DNA from: Dichetophora obliterata
Lineage: Eukaryota; Arthropoda; Insecta; Diptera; Sciomyzidae
DNA: 64,000 bases
Assembly (NCBI GenBank): GCA_963920525.1
Contig: OY986437.1
Location: forward strand, 59,972,330 to 60,036,329
Reading direction: 5' to 3'
How positions within the stretch are numbered: the first letter of the stretch is position 1; every line of letters begins with the position of its first letter. The notes under the pieces were generated by a model. That model was not told the origin of the DNA, searched no databases, and saw only the letters and a program-made list of their open reading frames with translations. Positions 47,420 through 58,238 of the stretch are shown here, one piece after another. Position numbers and translations under genes: made by a program.

Positions 47420-48960
47420 CACTGGCGAGCAGAACTGAGTGCATGTTGAGCTTATTTTTACATAAAGTGTCATAAAATGGTAAATAATAAAGCAAATTTT
47501 ATTAAACTTCCAGCAAATATTTTTTATTCTATTAGCAAAAAAAATGTGATATAAAATATTACAATAACACAACAAAAACAAAAAAATTTAAAACAAAAAC
47601 TTATGGCAACACTATTCACTCAGTTTTGCACGTTTTGAATAAGTGAAAACAAATTAGGCTGCACTCTTCTGAGGAATTCCAAATTTACTGTTATATGTGG
47701 CTTGCAGCTAGTCATCTTATTTCAGTTTTTAGTCTTGTTTGTTTGTTATCATATATAGTTACATCTATTGCTTTTTTGTCAGTAATTGCACTTTTTCATC
47801 ATAATATAAACAAAAAAATGAGGAAAATCAACATAGACACCGAAAATAATATAATAACTTTAACAAAAAGTGGACACTCATCCAGAGTAATTGCTGAGAA
47901 ATGAAAAGTGAGTCAACGCACCGTGATTGCTGTTCAAAAACGACGGAATGTAGCTTCTATGCCGAATACTGGAGGTCGTCCCAGATTATTAAACGATTCA
48001 GACGCGCGATTAATGGTAAGAGAAATGAAAAAAAATGCTTTGAAAACACCCAAGCAAGCCGCTGGTGATATAAACAAGCACGTAAGTGAATGGACTGCTC
48101 GTAGAGCGCTTCACAGAATCGGTTTGGTGGCAGCAGTCAAAAAGAAAAAACCAGCTCTATCTGATAAAAATATAAAAGCGCGTCTGAAATTTTGCAAAGA
48201 GCATGAGCATTGGACGATAGAGGATTGGAAACGAGTAATTTGGTCCGATGAGACAAAAATTAACCGGTTCCAATCTGATGGAAAGGAATATTTCTGGAGC
48301 AGACCTCATGAAGCTATTCAGAAGCATCATGTGAAACAAACTGTCAAACATGGCGGAGGTAGCTTGATGGTTTGGGGTTGTTTCACTTGGTGGCATTTGG
48401 GACCGCTTTTAAGAATAAATGGAATAATGAAGAAAGAGGACTACCTCTAAATTCTTCAAACCCATTTACCCGATTTTGTGGACCACAGCGCGTATCCCGA
48501 GGAAGAAGTCACTTTCCAACAGGACGGAGACCCCAAACACACGGCGAAGATTGTCCAAAATTTGTTGTCTGTGCAAAAATTTCAAACGATGAAATGGCCT
48601 TCGCAAAGTCCAGACCTCAACCCAATAGAAAATTTGTGGCCTATATTGAAGAGGCGGTTGGGACAACACAATAGAGCGCCTACCAACATAGAGGAGCTTT
48701 GGAACCGTGTCAAGATGGAATGGGAAAATATTCCAAGTGAATTTAAAGAAAACTTGGTGGAGAGTATGCCGAGACGTATGGCAAGTGTTATAAAAAACAA
48801 GGGATTGTGGATACCGTACTAAAACTAATAATTTATTGTTGGACCAGAGAAACGTGCAAAACTGAGTTTATTGAGTTATCTTATGTTTTTGTATTTAATT
48901 TTTTTATTTTTGTTGTAAATAGAAATTTGCTGAACATGCACTCACTTTTGCTCGCCAGTG
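47420..48960 (+). mobile_element. Tc1-family element
   Basis: 1541 bp, ends CACTGGCGAGCAGAACTGAG (left) and CACTGGCGAGCAAAAGTGAG (from the right), flanked by TA (47418-47419, 48961-48962). It carries one transposase pseudogene. Inserted in the GGCCCC-repeat element. Confidence 0.92.
47818..48822 (+). pseudogene. Tc1 transposase (DD34E) with two in-frame stops
   Basis: 334 codons from MRKINIDTEN, normal for Tc1. The paired helix-turn-helix region spans about residues 10-110 (GGRPRLL between its halves), followed by the catalytic core: VIWSDETKIN (D1), GGGSLMVWGCF, TFQQDGDPKHTA (D2) and LNPIENLW (E), with 34 residues between D2 and E. The frame is intact, but TGA at 47902-47904 and TAA at 48448-48450 interrupt it. 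I prefer the ATG at 47818 over 47695 because the upstream codons encode a non-family hydrophobic stretch. Confidence 0.92.
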
Positions 48961-49860
48961 TATATCATTTTTGGGGCATTATTTCGTTTTACTCTTGGGG
49001 CCTTTTTCGTTGCGAAATAATGCCCCATATTTCAAAAATGAAATAAACCCCCAAAATAGGAAATAACATCCCAATTATTTGTGTTGTTGTTTTGTATAGA
49101 AATGTTTGGGGCCTTACTTCATTTGTAGTTTGGGGCCTTATTTCCTGGGGCCTTATTTCATAGAGCCTTCAATTATGTCTGTCAAAGATAAAACGATTAA
49201 TTTATTATAGCATTTAATAGTTTTATTTCCTTACAGTGCATTGCAAATTGAAACAATTTTATTTAATCACTTTTATTTTTTAAATGAAACTGAGTATTCA
49301 CTCAGTTCAAACAATTTTTGCACTTAGATTGATGTGAAGTTTATTTCATGTGAATTTTTGCCCTCAGCTCCGTTGATTATTGCACTCGTTATAGCACTCT
49401 CAACAAACTCCATTAACTCAGTGCACTCTGTTTTATTAATACCACCCAATATCAACTTTTTTTAAAATGGTCAAGCAGCTAGTGCTGAACCAATCAATTT
49501 TGATTGACTCTATGGGAAATGTAAAAGATGCAGAAGGTCTTTAAGGCGTCAAAAACTAGGTAAGGAAAGCGGGAACATGGAAATGCTTTTAGAAATTTTA
49601 TGGTGATGTCAACTAATTCGTGTCTTACAAAAGTTATTTTGAAAAATTTAAAGCAACTTCAGCTTATTTGTGTGACTTAATTACAGCTAACCAAATCATA
49701 CGTTTCAACATATAATAAGAACAACTGTCGTGAAATTAACTTTAACTAAAAATAACTTAAGGAAAAACTAAACTTTTCAAACACCTTTTGACACGGAAGC
49801 AGTTTCATTTTATTATCTTCCATATAATAAGTCGAATAGTTTCATATATTTTTTAGCTAC

Positions 49861-49868
49861 TATAAAAG
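49861..49868 (+). promoter_or_regulatory. TATA box of OR copy 2
   Basis: TATAAAAG, 45 bases before the ATG at 49906, as in copy 1. Copy 2 keeps the ancestral upstream sequence down to 49168 without the hAT-like insert, but has the GGCCCC-repeat element about 0.7 kb upstream. Confidence 0.65.
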
Positions 49869-49905
49869 CCCTGTTTTGTTACAACACAAAGGCAGTACTT
49901 TTAAA

Positions 49906-50684
49906 ATGAATAATCGGCTCGTAAGAAAACAAGTAACGCAAGTAAATCCTATCTCAACTTTGCCACCAAAGGCACTCAATTCAAAAGAAGCCTTTCGTTA
50001 TTTAAAGTATATGTGGCGTATTATTGGTTTGTCTCCACCAATTCGCTTTCGTATTCCATACAACGCTTACTCACTGTTCATCGTCACCCTTGGTGCAATC
50101 CTTTTTCCTATATCGTGTGTGGCCAACGTTTATTTTCTGGATAGCTTGCAGATGGTGCTTTCTAATCTCTCGGTGACCCTTACATTTGTAATTGCCTCGT
50201 TGAAGACACTGACCATTTTTCTCTACTATGGTGATTTAAAAAAAGCTGAAAATTTATTGAGTACACTGGATGTGCGGTGCGACCAAAACCCAACTGATCG
50301 TCAATATATTCTATCCAGTATCAAACTTTGTCACATTATTTATTTCGGTTATATGTCATTCTATTTAATTATTGGAGTTGGTTTAATCAGCGTAGGTTAC
50401 TCGAAGCATCAATTAATACACGATGCTTGGATGCCCCAGTTGTCGAGTGATCCGGAAACTGATCATTTGCTAGCATTTTCCTATCAGACGATGGCACAGA
50501 TCTATATCATAATTCAAAACGTATATAACGACATGTATCATCAATGCTATATAGTTATGATGATTAACCATCTACGTGCACTTGCGGCACGTATTGAACG
50601 CATTGGGAAGGATGCAAGCCACTCATTAGATGAAAATCAAGAGGAGTTACTCAACTGCATACAGGATCATAAAAACATTCAAAG
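49906..50684 (+). CDS. Odorant receptor copy 2, exon 1 (gene incomplete in window)
   Basis: 259 residues plus two bases of the next codon, the same length and splice phase as copy 1; donor AAAG/GTAAGG at 50685. Conserved blocks include CDQNPTDRQYILSSIKLCHI and GYSKHQLIHDAWMPQLSSDP. Differences cluster at the N-terminus, in TM3 (FYLIIGVGLISVGY) and in the TM4 region. An open frame with this conservation suggests a functional receptor of diverged ligand range, but the C-terminal exon (TM5-TM7) is not found between here and 64000, so completeness cannot be judged. The first in-frame codon upstream is TTG, not used. Confidence 0.9.
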
Positions 50685-50734
50685 GTAAGGGAGATACATT
50701 TTTTTGCACTTTATAATCTGCTGAAAGTTAAGTA

Positions 50735-51730
50735 CACTGAGAAAACAAAAAAAAAAAAGTAAAACGAAACGTTTTTAAAACAACTACGAATATTTTACTA
50801 TGATATGTTTGGATAAAATTAATATTTTTAAAAACATTTTACGCCATACAAAAATGAAAACGCACATTTTTAAATAGAAAAGTAAAACGAAACGTTTTTA
50901 AAACAACTACGAATGTTTTATTATAATATAGTAGGTTAAAATTATTTTTTTAAGAAACATTTTAGGCCATACAAAAATGGAAACGTACATTTTTAAGTAG
51001 AAAAGTGAAACGAAACGTTTTTAAAACAACTACGAACGTTTTACCATGATATAGTAAAATTCACATACTTTGTTTCAAAACACTTGTTAATAAAGAATTG
51101 TTTGTTATATATGTTTCCTTGACTTATGTATTTGATATTTGTTCAGAAAATGAAATATTTTTCATTCTCGATTTCATCACTCTGCAGTTTGCCTAAAAAC
51201 TGTAAAACTGTAATGTTGAAAACCAATAAACCTTTTTTTAATGATTATAGGAAATGCGGATTTCTGTAAATTTATGAATTAACGGGAAATAATGAACATT
51301 TTCGTTCTTACAATATAAATAATTGTTGCACTATTGCATTTTAAAATGTTTATTGTTACAAATCGAACCAGCATTTTAGAATCTAATTTTAAAATTTTCG
51401 TTTTTAAAATGAAAATAAACATTTTACATTTGAGAATATTTATTATTAAAATTCAAACGAACATTTTAGAATCTCGAATTAAAATTTTCGTTTTTAAAAT
51501 GTAAATAAACGTTTTACTACAGCATTTTAAAATATCCATTGTTAAAAATCAAACGAACATTTTAGAATCTCATTTGAAAATGTAAGTTTTTAAAATGAAA
51601 ATAAACGTTTTACTATTTCATTTTAAAATGTTCGTTTTAAAAATTAAAATAAACGTTAGAAGTGCAAAATCTGGGTCAAACGTTTTTAAAAGTAGCTCGT
51701 TTCTGCCACTTTTGAAAATGTTTCTCTATG
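50735..51730. mobile_element. TA-flanked MITE composed of two tandem arrays
   Basis: 996 bp between TA repeats (50733-50734, 51731-51732); copy A has a single TA at the homologous site. Ends CACTGAGAAAA and, from the right, CATAGAGAAAC. The first half holds three units of about 123 bp (AAAACGAAACGTTTTTAAAA near 50760, 50883, 51006). The second half holds three to four units of about 90 bp (CATTTTAGAATCT, TTCGTTTTTAAAATG). No protein. Confidence 0.75.
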
Positions 51731-52343
51731 TAAGGATAACAAAAGGTTTCCGACTGAATAATCGGTATAAGCATTAGGGCGACCAAAAAAAAAATTAAGC
51801 ATTGTGTTTCATGTTCCTAATATGAAAAATAGGTTGTATGTGCCTAAAAATGAAGCCCTTCAAATGTTATAAAAAAAATTTAAAATTTAGAGGTCGTGAG
51901 GGTCCATTTTATATATAACGCCCGGTAGTTATTGTTCCGACATGCTAAACTGTCATATAAAGTGAAATTCAATAGTGAAATTAAAGTTTTAAAGCTTGAA
52001 TAATATAATTTTGGATCAGATGAACACGATGGCGAGGTTATTTTTGTTCTCTGATTACTAAAAATCTCGTAGTTAGCTAAAAACTATTGAAAAGTTGCAA
52101 AAATAACCTATTTTTTTACCTTTTAGCTTTTGGGACAAAAATAATGCCGATGTTCAGATTGATGAAAAACAAAGAGTTTCGTGTTAATCGGAATATTGCC
52201 GGATTTTTGACACCAGAGATATGTGTGTTTGAATTATTGAAAAATTCAGAAAACTTCCAAAATTTACTTTTTACTAAATCAAAGTACTGTAGTATATTTG
52301 TTGTATGCATTTTTGAGAGTATAGTTTGCATTTCACTATTTAA

Positions 52344-52861
52344 CCCTCCTGTGTATACGAAGGTACCCGGGTACCTTTTTCAATTTTAAAGCAAAACAAG
52401 GTAACTTTCGTCCAAGGAACTATATACTGAAATCTTTAGAACCTTCCTAAAATTTATTTTTTTATTCAATAAAGTTTTTATATTGCAAAGAAAATGTTTT
52501 GGCAAGTTTTTATGAAAGATTTTTAAGTACTACCCCTTCGTCTTATACGAAGGTACCCGGGTACCTCCGGCTAAAATACATCGAACTGTTATGGTCTTTG
52601 TCGATTTTTTACGTTTAGAAAATCATGAACTGATGCAACAGGATGAAGTGTTACAAAGTTACTTTGAATTTTTTCATTTACATCTGTCATACAGATAGTG
52701 TAAAGGTACCCGGGTACCTTCGTATACACGAAAGGGGAAATTTTTCGTATACACATGATTTTTTTTCATTCTCATATAGTTTCTCTCATACAGATCGTAT
52801 AAAGGTACCCGGGTTCCTTCGTATACACGAAAGGGGGAAATTTTTCGTATACACATGAGGG
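52344..52861. mobile_element. piggyBac-type MITE
   Basis: 518 bp between TTAA sites (52340-52343, 52862-52865), ends CCCTCCTGTGTATACGAA and, from the right, CCCTCATGTGTATACGAA. The right arm homolog near 55285-55295 has one TTAA and no insert. Contains the palindrome GGTACCCGGGTACC at 52362, 52552 and 52705 and a one-base variant at 52804. The last two lie in a 99-bp tandem duplication with GTATACACGAAAGGGG. Confidence 0.9.
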
Positions 52862-52881
52862 TTAACAAAGATATCTGACAC

Positions 52882-54752
52882 CAAGGTACATACAAGGAGG
52901 TAGTGTTAGTAGATACAAATCTCTCTTGTGGTGGGTACCTTAGCTGTAAAATTCAGTTGTTTACGAACAAAATCAAAGCAAATAACAAAACTTGTCAATT
53001 GGAATTGTGTTGTGAATTTATGTGATTTAAATTGATTTAATTGATAGAATTAAACACCAAGAAATTGTGCATTTTTTCGAAAGCCTTTTCAAAAAGAAAA
53101 TGTCTCATTTTTTTTTGTGTGCCTCGTGAAGAAATACTTCCATCAAGTCAGGGATGGAAGTGGAATTTTTGAAATTGTGCCTAATTGCAGAAAAAAAAAA
53201 CCTTTTTAAAAAATTGTGCTTACACTAAAAAAAGGAGCGTTTATAATAGGCTTGCTGAAGCAAAAAAGAAATATATTTTTAAATTACATACGGATTTCTG
53301 AATGCCTAATACTAAGGACAGACATATGGTATTGATGCTATAGTATTAGGTATTTAGTATTTGATTTTAACCACCATGTTTTTGGAAGTTAGAGTTTTTA
53401 AAATTTATTTTTTTTAAATCCTTATTTAAATACTTTTCGATAAAATTGCGTAAAAATGTATTGAAAACAAACACAGGTTTGCAGACATCATGCTTTTAAA
53501 ATATGAATTAACGAAAAATGTGTCAACTATCGCACACTGTATCTCCGAAGACGAATATTTAAAAAAAGTTTATTTATTTATATATTTGGTATCACTAATT
53601 TGCAATACACTGAATGTCTTTTGCCTTGTTTTTGGAAAAGTGCACGTATCATAAATAAAATTGCAAAAAAATTCATCTACATATAAGATGTGCTTGTGTA
53701 TCCCTTTTTGTATTAAATTAGTTAATACATTTTTAAAACCAGTTTTTTCTTAAAACAAGGCAAAAGGCACTTTCAAAATTTTATCAATGTATTGCAAATA
53801 CATGTAAGTAATACTAAATATAAAAAAAATAAAGATTTTTAAAATGTGTATCTTCAAATGCTATAATTTTTTAAATTACGACTTTTCTATAGACATATAT
53901 ATGTTTTAAATTTTTTAATGAAATCAGTTTAAAGGGCTAACTTTTTATCACCCATAATATTTTTTTTTTATATATTGGGCTTGAAACTTTAAATTTGTTT
54001 AAAAAAAAACGAAAAAACATTTTTTAACTAAATTCGATTATAACAACCATACAACTGACACTATTGGCACATTTTATACCTTAAAATTTTTGTTCGACTA
54101 TCCTCTACAACATACAACAATTCATTGAAAGAAAATAAAAGTTTTTACAAGCATTTATGTGAATTATTGCTCTCAACAATGGATTTTTTTTTTAAGTTTG
54201 CCATTTATATGAAAAATGGGGGCCAATCGAAAAAAACCATTACGATATTTGGACTCGACGAAAAATTTCACTATAAAAAATGTTATCGCTGTTTGTTATA
54301 GTGAAAGTTTTCTAAAATTTATAACGTTGTTGTTGTTGTTTCTTTGGAAAGATTCGTTAGAACAATTAATTGTTCTATCCTTGACCTTAAGCTCAATAAA
54401 CGATTTTAAACTATCAAACAACTAGAATTTGTATTTAAATCATATTAAATCAACATTATGTTCAAGTAACTTTACTAGCAATGATAAGAGTAACGAAATG
54501 TCAAAGTAAGCAACAAGGTGCATCAAAAATTTAAAATTACATTAACTGCACTTACATTCAACTTGATTTTTTTACTCGGAGAAATTTAAATAGTCCGAAA
54601 TGAAAACGCACGTGCCTAGGCTCTCGTCTGATCTCGAAAGTACCAAAAATATCAGAATTGTGGCTGTAGATCCATCCCTGGTTCAAGTTCTTATTCATTG
54701 TCTTCTACGCTCTTCTTATGTTTGACAGCTACGGTACCAGCTATGTACCTTG
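52882..54752. mobile_element. hAT-like element
   Basis: 1871 bp, flanked by TCTGACAC (52874-52881, 54753-54760). Ends CAAGGTACATAC and, from the right, CAAGGTACATAG, with a second shared block GGTACC(T/G)TAGCTGT inside. The uninterrupted sequence is present in the right arm near 55272-55285. No transposase recognised. Confidence 0.8.
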
Positions 54753-55359
54753 TCTGACACCATCGCTTGTTTTGGGGATTTTTAAAAGTAAATGAAAAGT
54801 AGATGCAAACAGAATAAATGACACAAAAATTTGATGATGAAAATTATTAACACAAGAATTTAAACAATTATAGATGAAAGTTTACGAGGGTCTTACAAAT
54901 GTCTCGCTTGCTACAATTTTTAAGTAAGTCTCTATAAAATATCACACCTTCCAGTAGACACTGAAATTGCTCTTCATTTTTTGAATTTTTTCTTTATTAA
55001 ATTGTTTCCAAGGCTTATGTAACGTTCTGCTGCAACATTTCTTTGATCAATTCCAGTGCATTATTGTAGTTTTCATTTTGGGTCCATGATGAAGGAAAAA
55101 CCAAATGAAAGCATTGTTAAATCGAAAAATGGCCTTGTCTTTGAAGAAATTAAATTTTCAACTTCTTAATTTATTTGTTTTCTATTTTAATTCGAAGAAC
55201 ATTCGAGGTCTTACTTGGTTATTTAGTCTGTTTACATCTACTTTTCATTTACTTTTAAAAATCCCCAAAACAAGCGATGGTGTCAGATATCTTTGTTAAA
55301 TAGTGAAATGCAAAATATACTCCTCAAAAGTAGATAAAAAAATATACTACTTTACTTTG

Positions 55360-55811
55360 GGTGTATTTCTTTATTCATTCCGGATAAAGAAGAGAACGAA
55401 TAGAATAAACTGTTGTTTATCCAGAACAGAATGAATAAATAAACAGTATTGGAAAAGAAAGAACATTTTTTTTTTGTTAAAATCAGAAACATATTTTTCG
55501 TATTTAATTAAAGACAACAAAAACACCAGATAAAATTTAAAAAATAAAAATGCAACAAAGCAATCTAAAACATTTGAACTAAAAATTTTTTCCATTTTCA
55601 TTTAGCGACATTTTACTTCAAACAATCGAATGTAACCTCATACACAAGAAATATTATTTTTATTCTACCTTAGCTGATAGTATAAAAAGAACGCATTTGG
55701 AATATTCCGTAAGAATAAAGAAATACAAAAAGAATATTCCGGATAATCAAAACTGAATAAAGAAACAAAAACAGTCATTCCGAACGTCTGGAATGAATAA
55801 AGAAATACAGC
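55360..55811. mobile_element. MITE with GAATGAATAAAGAAATAC ends
   Basis: 452 bp, ends GGTGTATTTCTTTATTCATT and, from the right, GCTGTATTTCTTTATTCATT, with CTTTG on both sides (55355-55359, 55812-55816). The left arm lacks it. GAATAAA motifs recur in both orientations inside. Superfamily not assigned. Confidence 0.75.
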
Positions 55812-56098
55812 CTTTGATTTAGTAAAAAGTAAGTTTTTAGAAGTTTTCTGAATTTTTCAATTATTCAAACACACGTATCTTTGGCGTAAAAAAATCCGAC
55901 AATATTCCGTTTAACAAGAAACTCTTCGTTTTTCATCAATCTGTGCATCGGCATGGTTTTTGTTAGTAAGAAAAAGTTTTTACACAGTCCCTAGAGCTGA
56001 AAAACTAAAAAAATCGGTTATTTTTTGCGACTTTTCAATAGTATTTGGCTAACTACGAGATTTATAGTGATCAGAGAGCAAAATTAACCTCGCCATTG

Positions 56099-57542
56099 CA
56101 CAATGGTTCCAAATCGAAAAAAGTCGGCCAAAACCTCAAGGAGTTGTCTTTATCTCAAGGAGGAGTCTAATCTGCATAAAAATTATATTTAACAGGTTTT
56201 TGTTGTCGCTGATCACGAATCTGAAGTCAAAAATTCGAAATTCAAAATGGCGGCTTAAAAATGGCGTCCATGAACATGCCAACTTTTATAATCAAACTCA
56301 AGGGAATAATTGTGGTTGCAAGGAGAGATGAATCTGAGTTCATTGAGCTACCAGGCTCTGAAAATCGTTAGCTGAAAATCGTTAGAACCATCGAATCCGT
56401 AATTAAGAATTATTGTTGCACTTATTATATTTTCTTTATTCATACCCATCACAGCTGATATAACTTCTTCCTGGACCACAATAATTCTCTTTGCTGTATG
56501 CTTCAAAAGCATTTCATATGGTACTTTTGCCCTTTTATCAGACACAATTACCCCTTGTAGTTTGCACTGTTCTTTAACATTTAAAACTTTTTTTATAAGG
56601 AGGATATATATCACAGTTTCTGGCCTTACACTCAAGGCGTATGTTTTGGTATTGTTGCGTTGTGAAGTTATTTTATAAAATGCAGCCTTTCTCTTCGACC
56701 TGCCTGATTTTTCACTAAATGAGAGAAAAGAATGCTCACCTAAGCTCTTATTACCTTTGATTTCAGTTTCATTCTTTAGCCAGTCAGTTTCTTTTGAAAT
56801 GCTGATACATTTCTTGTACTTCTTCTTATCCATCGCAAAAACAAGTTAAACGAAATAGTTTTGGCTTTTAATCGAATAATATTTTTAAAAGCTTTTGATT
56901 CGTTTTTATTTATATTTGTCAAAAGAAAGTTATAAATATATTTTTCCCTGTCATGCGTTCAACAAATTGGTATTTTTAAAATGGTAGACACCTACAAGAA
57001 GAATGGAATTTTTAAAAATTGCGGGTTAGTGCTTAAACGGGTTAGTGCTACTACGTTTAGATAACTCTGTTCTTGTTACCTGCATAAAAATTAAGGTTAT
57101 GTTTTGATAGGTTTGTTAGTTTTAGCTAAAGAAACTTTGCAAACACAATAAATAATTCTATATTTAAGGCCGTTTTGAAAAATACAGTTTTCACTACTCA
57201 CAAGAAAAAAATATAAATATTTTCACAAATACCACTTGTACTTACTATCTATAATTTGTATTTTAACTATCTATAATTTTTTTTCACTTTCAAACAGAAA
57301 GTTGCAAAATTTGTATATTTAATTGCTTCCACTCTTTGCAAACAAACGCAGCGAAATGTAAACAAAATTTTAGTGCAAGTTCAGCTCTGTATCAACTAAC
57401 GGTGCAACGGCAAAAACAACTAAGACAAGTGTTTTTGTTATCTTTGGCAAGTTTACTTTATGATTAAACAAGAAAAAATAAAATTTTTACAACTTTAAAA
57501 TTTTGGTTTTGGCCACAAAATCTGATCGATGGAACCAATGTG
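56099..57542 (-). mobile_element. Transib/RAG-like element with RSS-like ends
   Basis: 1444 bp flanked by the 5-bp repeat CATTG (56094-56098, 57543-57547). Ends CACAATGGTTCCAAATCG and, from the right, CACATTGGTTCCATCGATC, with a further shared GGCCAAAACC. The left arm gives the empty site (one copy, GATGGCGAGG context). A CACAATG-type heptamer and a 5-bp duplication are the known hallmarks of Transib and RAG-type transposons. It encodes one truncated protein on the minus strand and is probably a deletion derivative. Confidence 0.65.
56348..56833 (-). CDS. N-terminal part of a transposon protein (possible RAG1/Transib-like)
   Basis: 161 residues from ATG at 56833 to TAG. Features: basic N-terminus (MDKKKYKKC), FSEKSGRSKRKAA, a predicted helical middle (KVPYEMLLKHTAKRI) and NYGFDGSNDFQ, then an abrupt end after FRAW. 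Related multi-copy arthropod proteins have, as I recall them, a GFDG or GCDG motif in the same place followed by a long C-terminal part. In RAG1/Transib the first catalytic Asp sits in a DG motif, so this Asp might be catalytic. That is inference. The remaining catalytic region is missing, so the product cannot transpose alone. A duplicated CTGAAAATCGTTAG (56356-56385) marks the deletion region. Confidence 0.6.
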   Translation of the reverse strand: MDKKKYKKCISISKETDWLKNETEIKGNKSLGEHSFLSFSEKSGRSKRKAAFYKITSQRNNTKTYALSVRPETVIYILLIKKVLNVKEQCKLQGVIVSDKRAKVPYEMLLKHTAKRIIVVQEEVISAVMGMNKENIISATIILNYGFDGSNDFQLTIFRAW

Positions 57543-57754
57543 CATTGTGCTCATCAGACCCAAAATTATATTATTCAAGCTTCAAAACTTTGATTTCACT
57601 ATTAAATTTTACTTTATACGACAGTTTAACATGTCGGAATAATAACTATCGGGCGTAATATATAAAATGGACTCTCGTGGCCTCTAAATTTTAATATTTT
57701 TTAAAACATTTTTAGGCATTATACAACCTGTTTTTGATAAGCATAGGTTTGGCT

Positions 57755-58238
57755 CATGATACAAAGAGCTACAGGTAAAGTATTCCCGGCGCAACAAACA
57801 AAATTTACTGCGCACCTCGTCATCGGTGCTCGTCAAATGTGACACTTGATGAATACATTCAAAAGAAAATGTAGAAAAGTGACAAAGATAGCAAAATGAA
57901 AACGAAAAAACAGTCAAAATTCTGTCAAGCACATCAAGCAACGTAGCCGCTTTTTGTGTAAATCGGTAAAAAGAGGAAAAAGCACCCCTACAAAATATGC
58001 AAATTTTTCTTCACAAACACTACTTAAAAATATATTTACTTTATTTTGGACATGTGCTTTATATAACAATATTTATTTCATATCAGTAAACAAGTTTTCA
58101 TAAGAAAATGTAGGCATTTTAAAATCTTTATACCCTATGAATAAATTGTGACTACGTTTTAACCAAGGAGCACCTTGCACGTCACAGCAAAGATGGCGGA
58201 CATGCGCAATACTTTATCTGTAGTTCTTTGTATCAAGG
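57755..58238. mobile_element. hAT-like MITE
   Basis: 484 bp between copies of GTTTGGCT (57747-57754, 58239-58246). Inverted ends share GATACAAAGA(G/A)CTACAG(G/A)TAAAGTATT. Non-coding. Confidence 0.75.

Larger units (their letters stand above)
45672..49167. mobile_element. TIR element built of GAAATAAGGCCCC repeats, with two insertions
   Basis: The ends are inverted repeats, GGCTCTGTGAAGTAAGGCCC on the left and GGCTCTATGAAATAAGGCCC from the right, followed on both sides by further copies of GAAATAAGGCCCCAAA that decay inward (45672-46090 and 48965-49167). Flanks are TTCATTTA and TTCAATTA, an 8-bp duplication with one change; copy A has a single site. Without the MITE at 46357 and the Tc1 element at 47420 it would be about 1.3 kb. 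The 8-bp target suggests hAT or P-like; no transposase. Confidence 0.8.
43951..51775 (+). repeat. Tandem segmental duplication, copy B
   Basis: Same order and orientation as copy A: 851-2517, 2518-3107, promoter, OR exon 1 and start of intron. Compared with A it has two extra transposons (45672-49167 and 50735-51730) and lacks the hAT-like element of A. Homology ends at about 51775, where the long-inverted-repeat element begins. Confidence 0.9.
51775..57740. mobile_element. Long-inverted-repeat element split by four insertions
   Basis: Left arm pieces 51775-52343, 52862-52881 and 54753-54813 match the reverse complement of right arm pieces 57740-57543, 56098-55817 and 55359-55228. After removing the inserts the arms are about 640 bp each around a 0.4-kb centre (54814-55227). 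The outer limits are uncertain; the left junction is where homology to copy A stops. The centre shows no clear gene. Confidence 0.75.

Noticed and set aside
47695..47817. Upstream extension of the Tc1 transposase
   Set aside because: Hydrophobic and unlike Tc1 N-termini; the ATG at 47818 gives the normal length.
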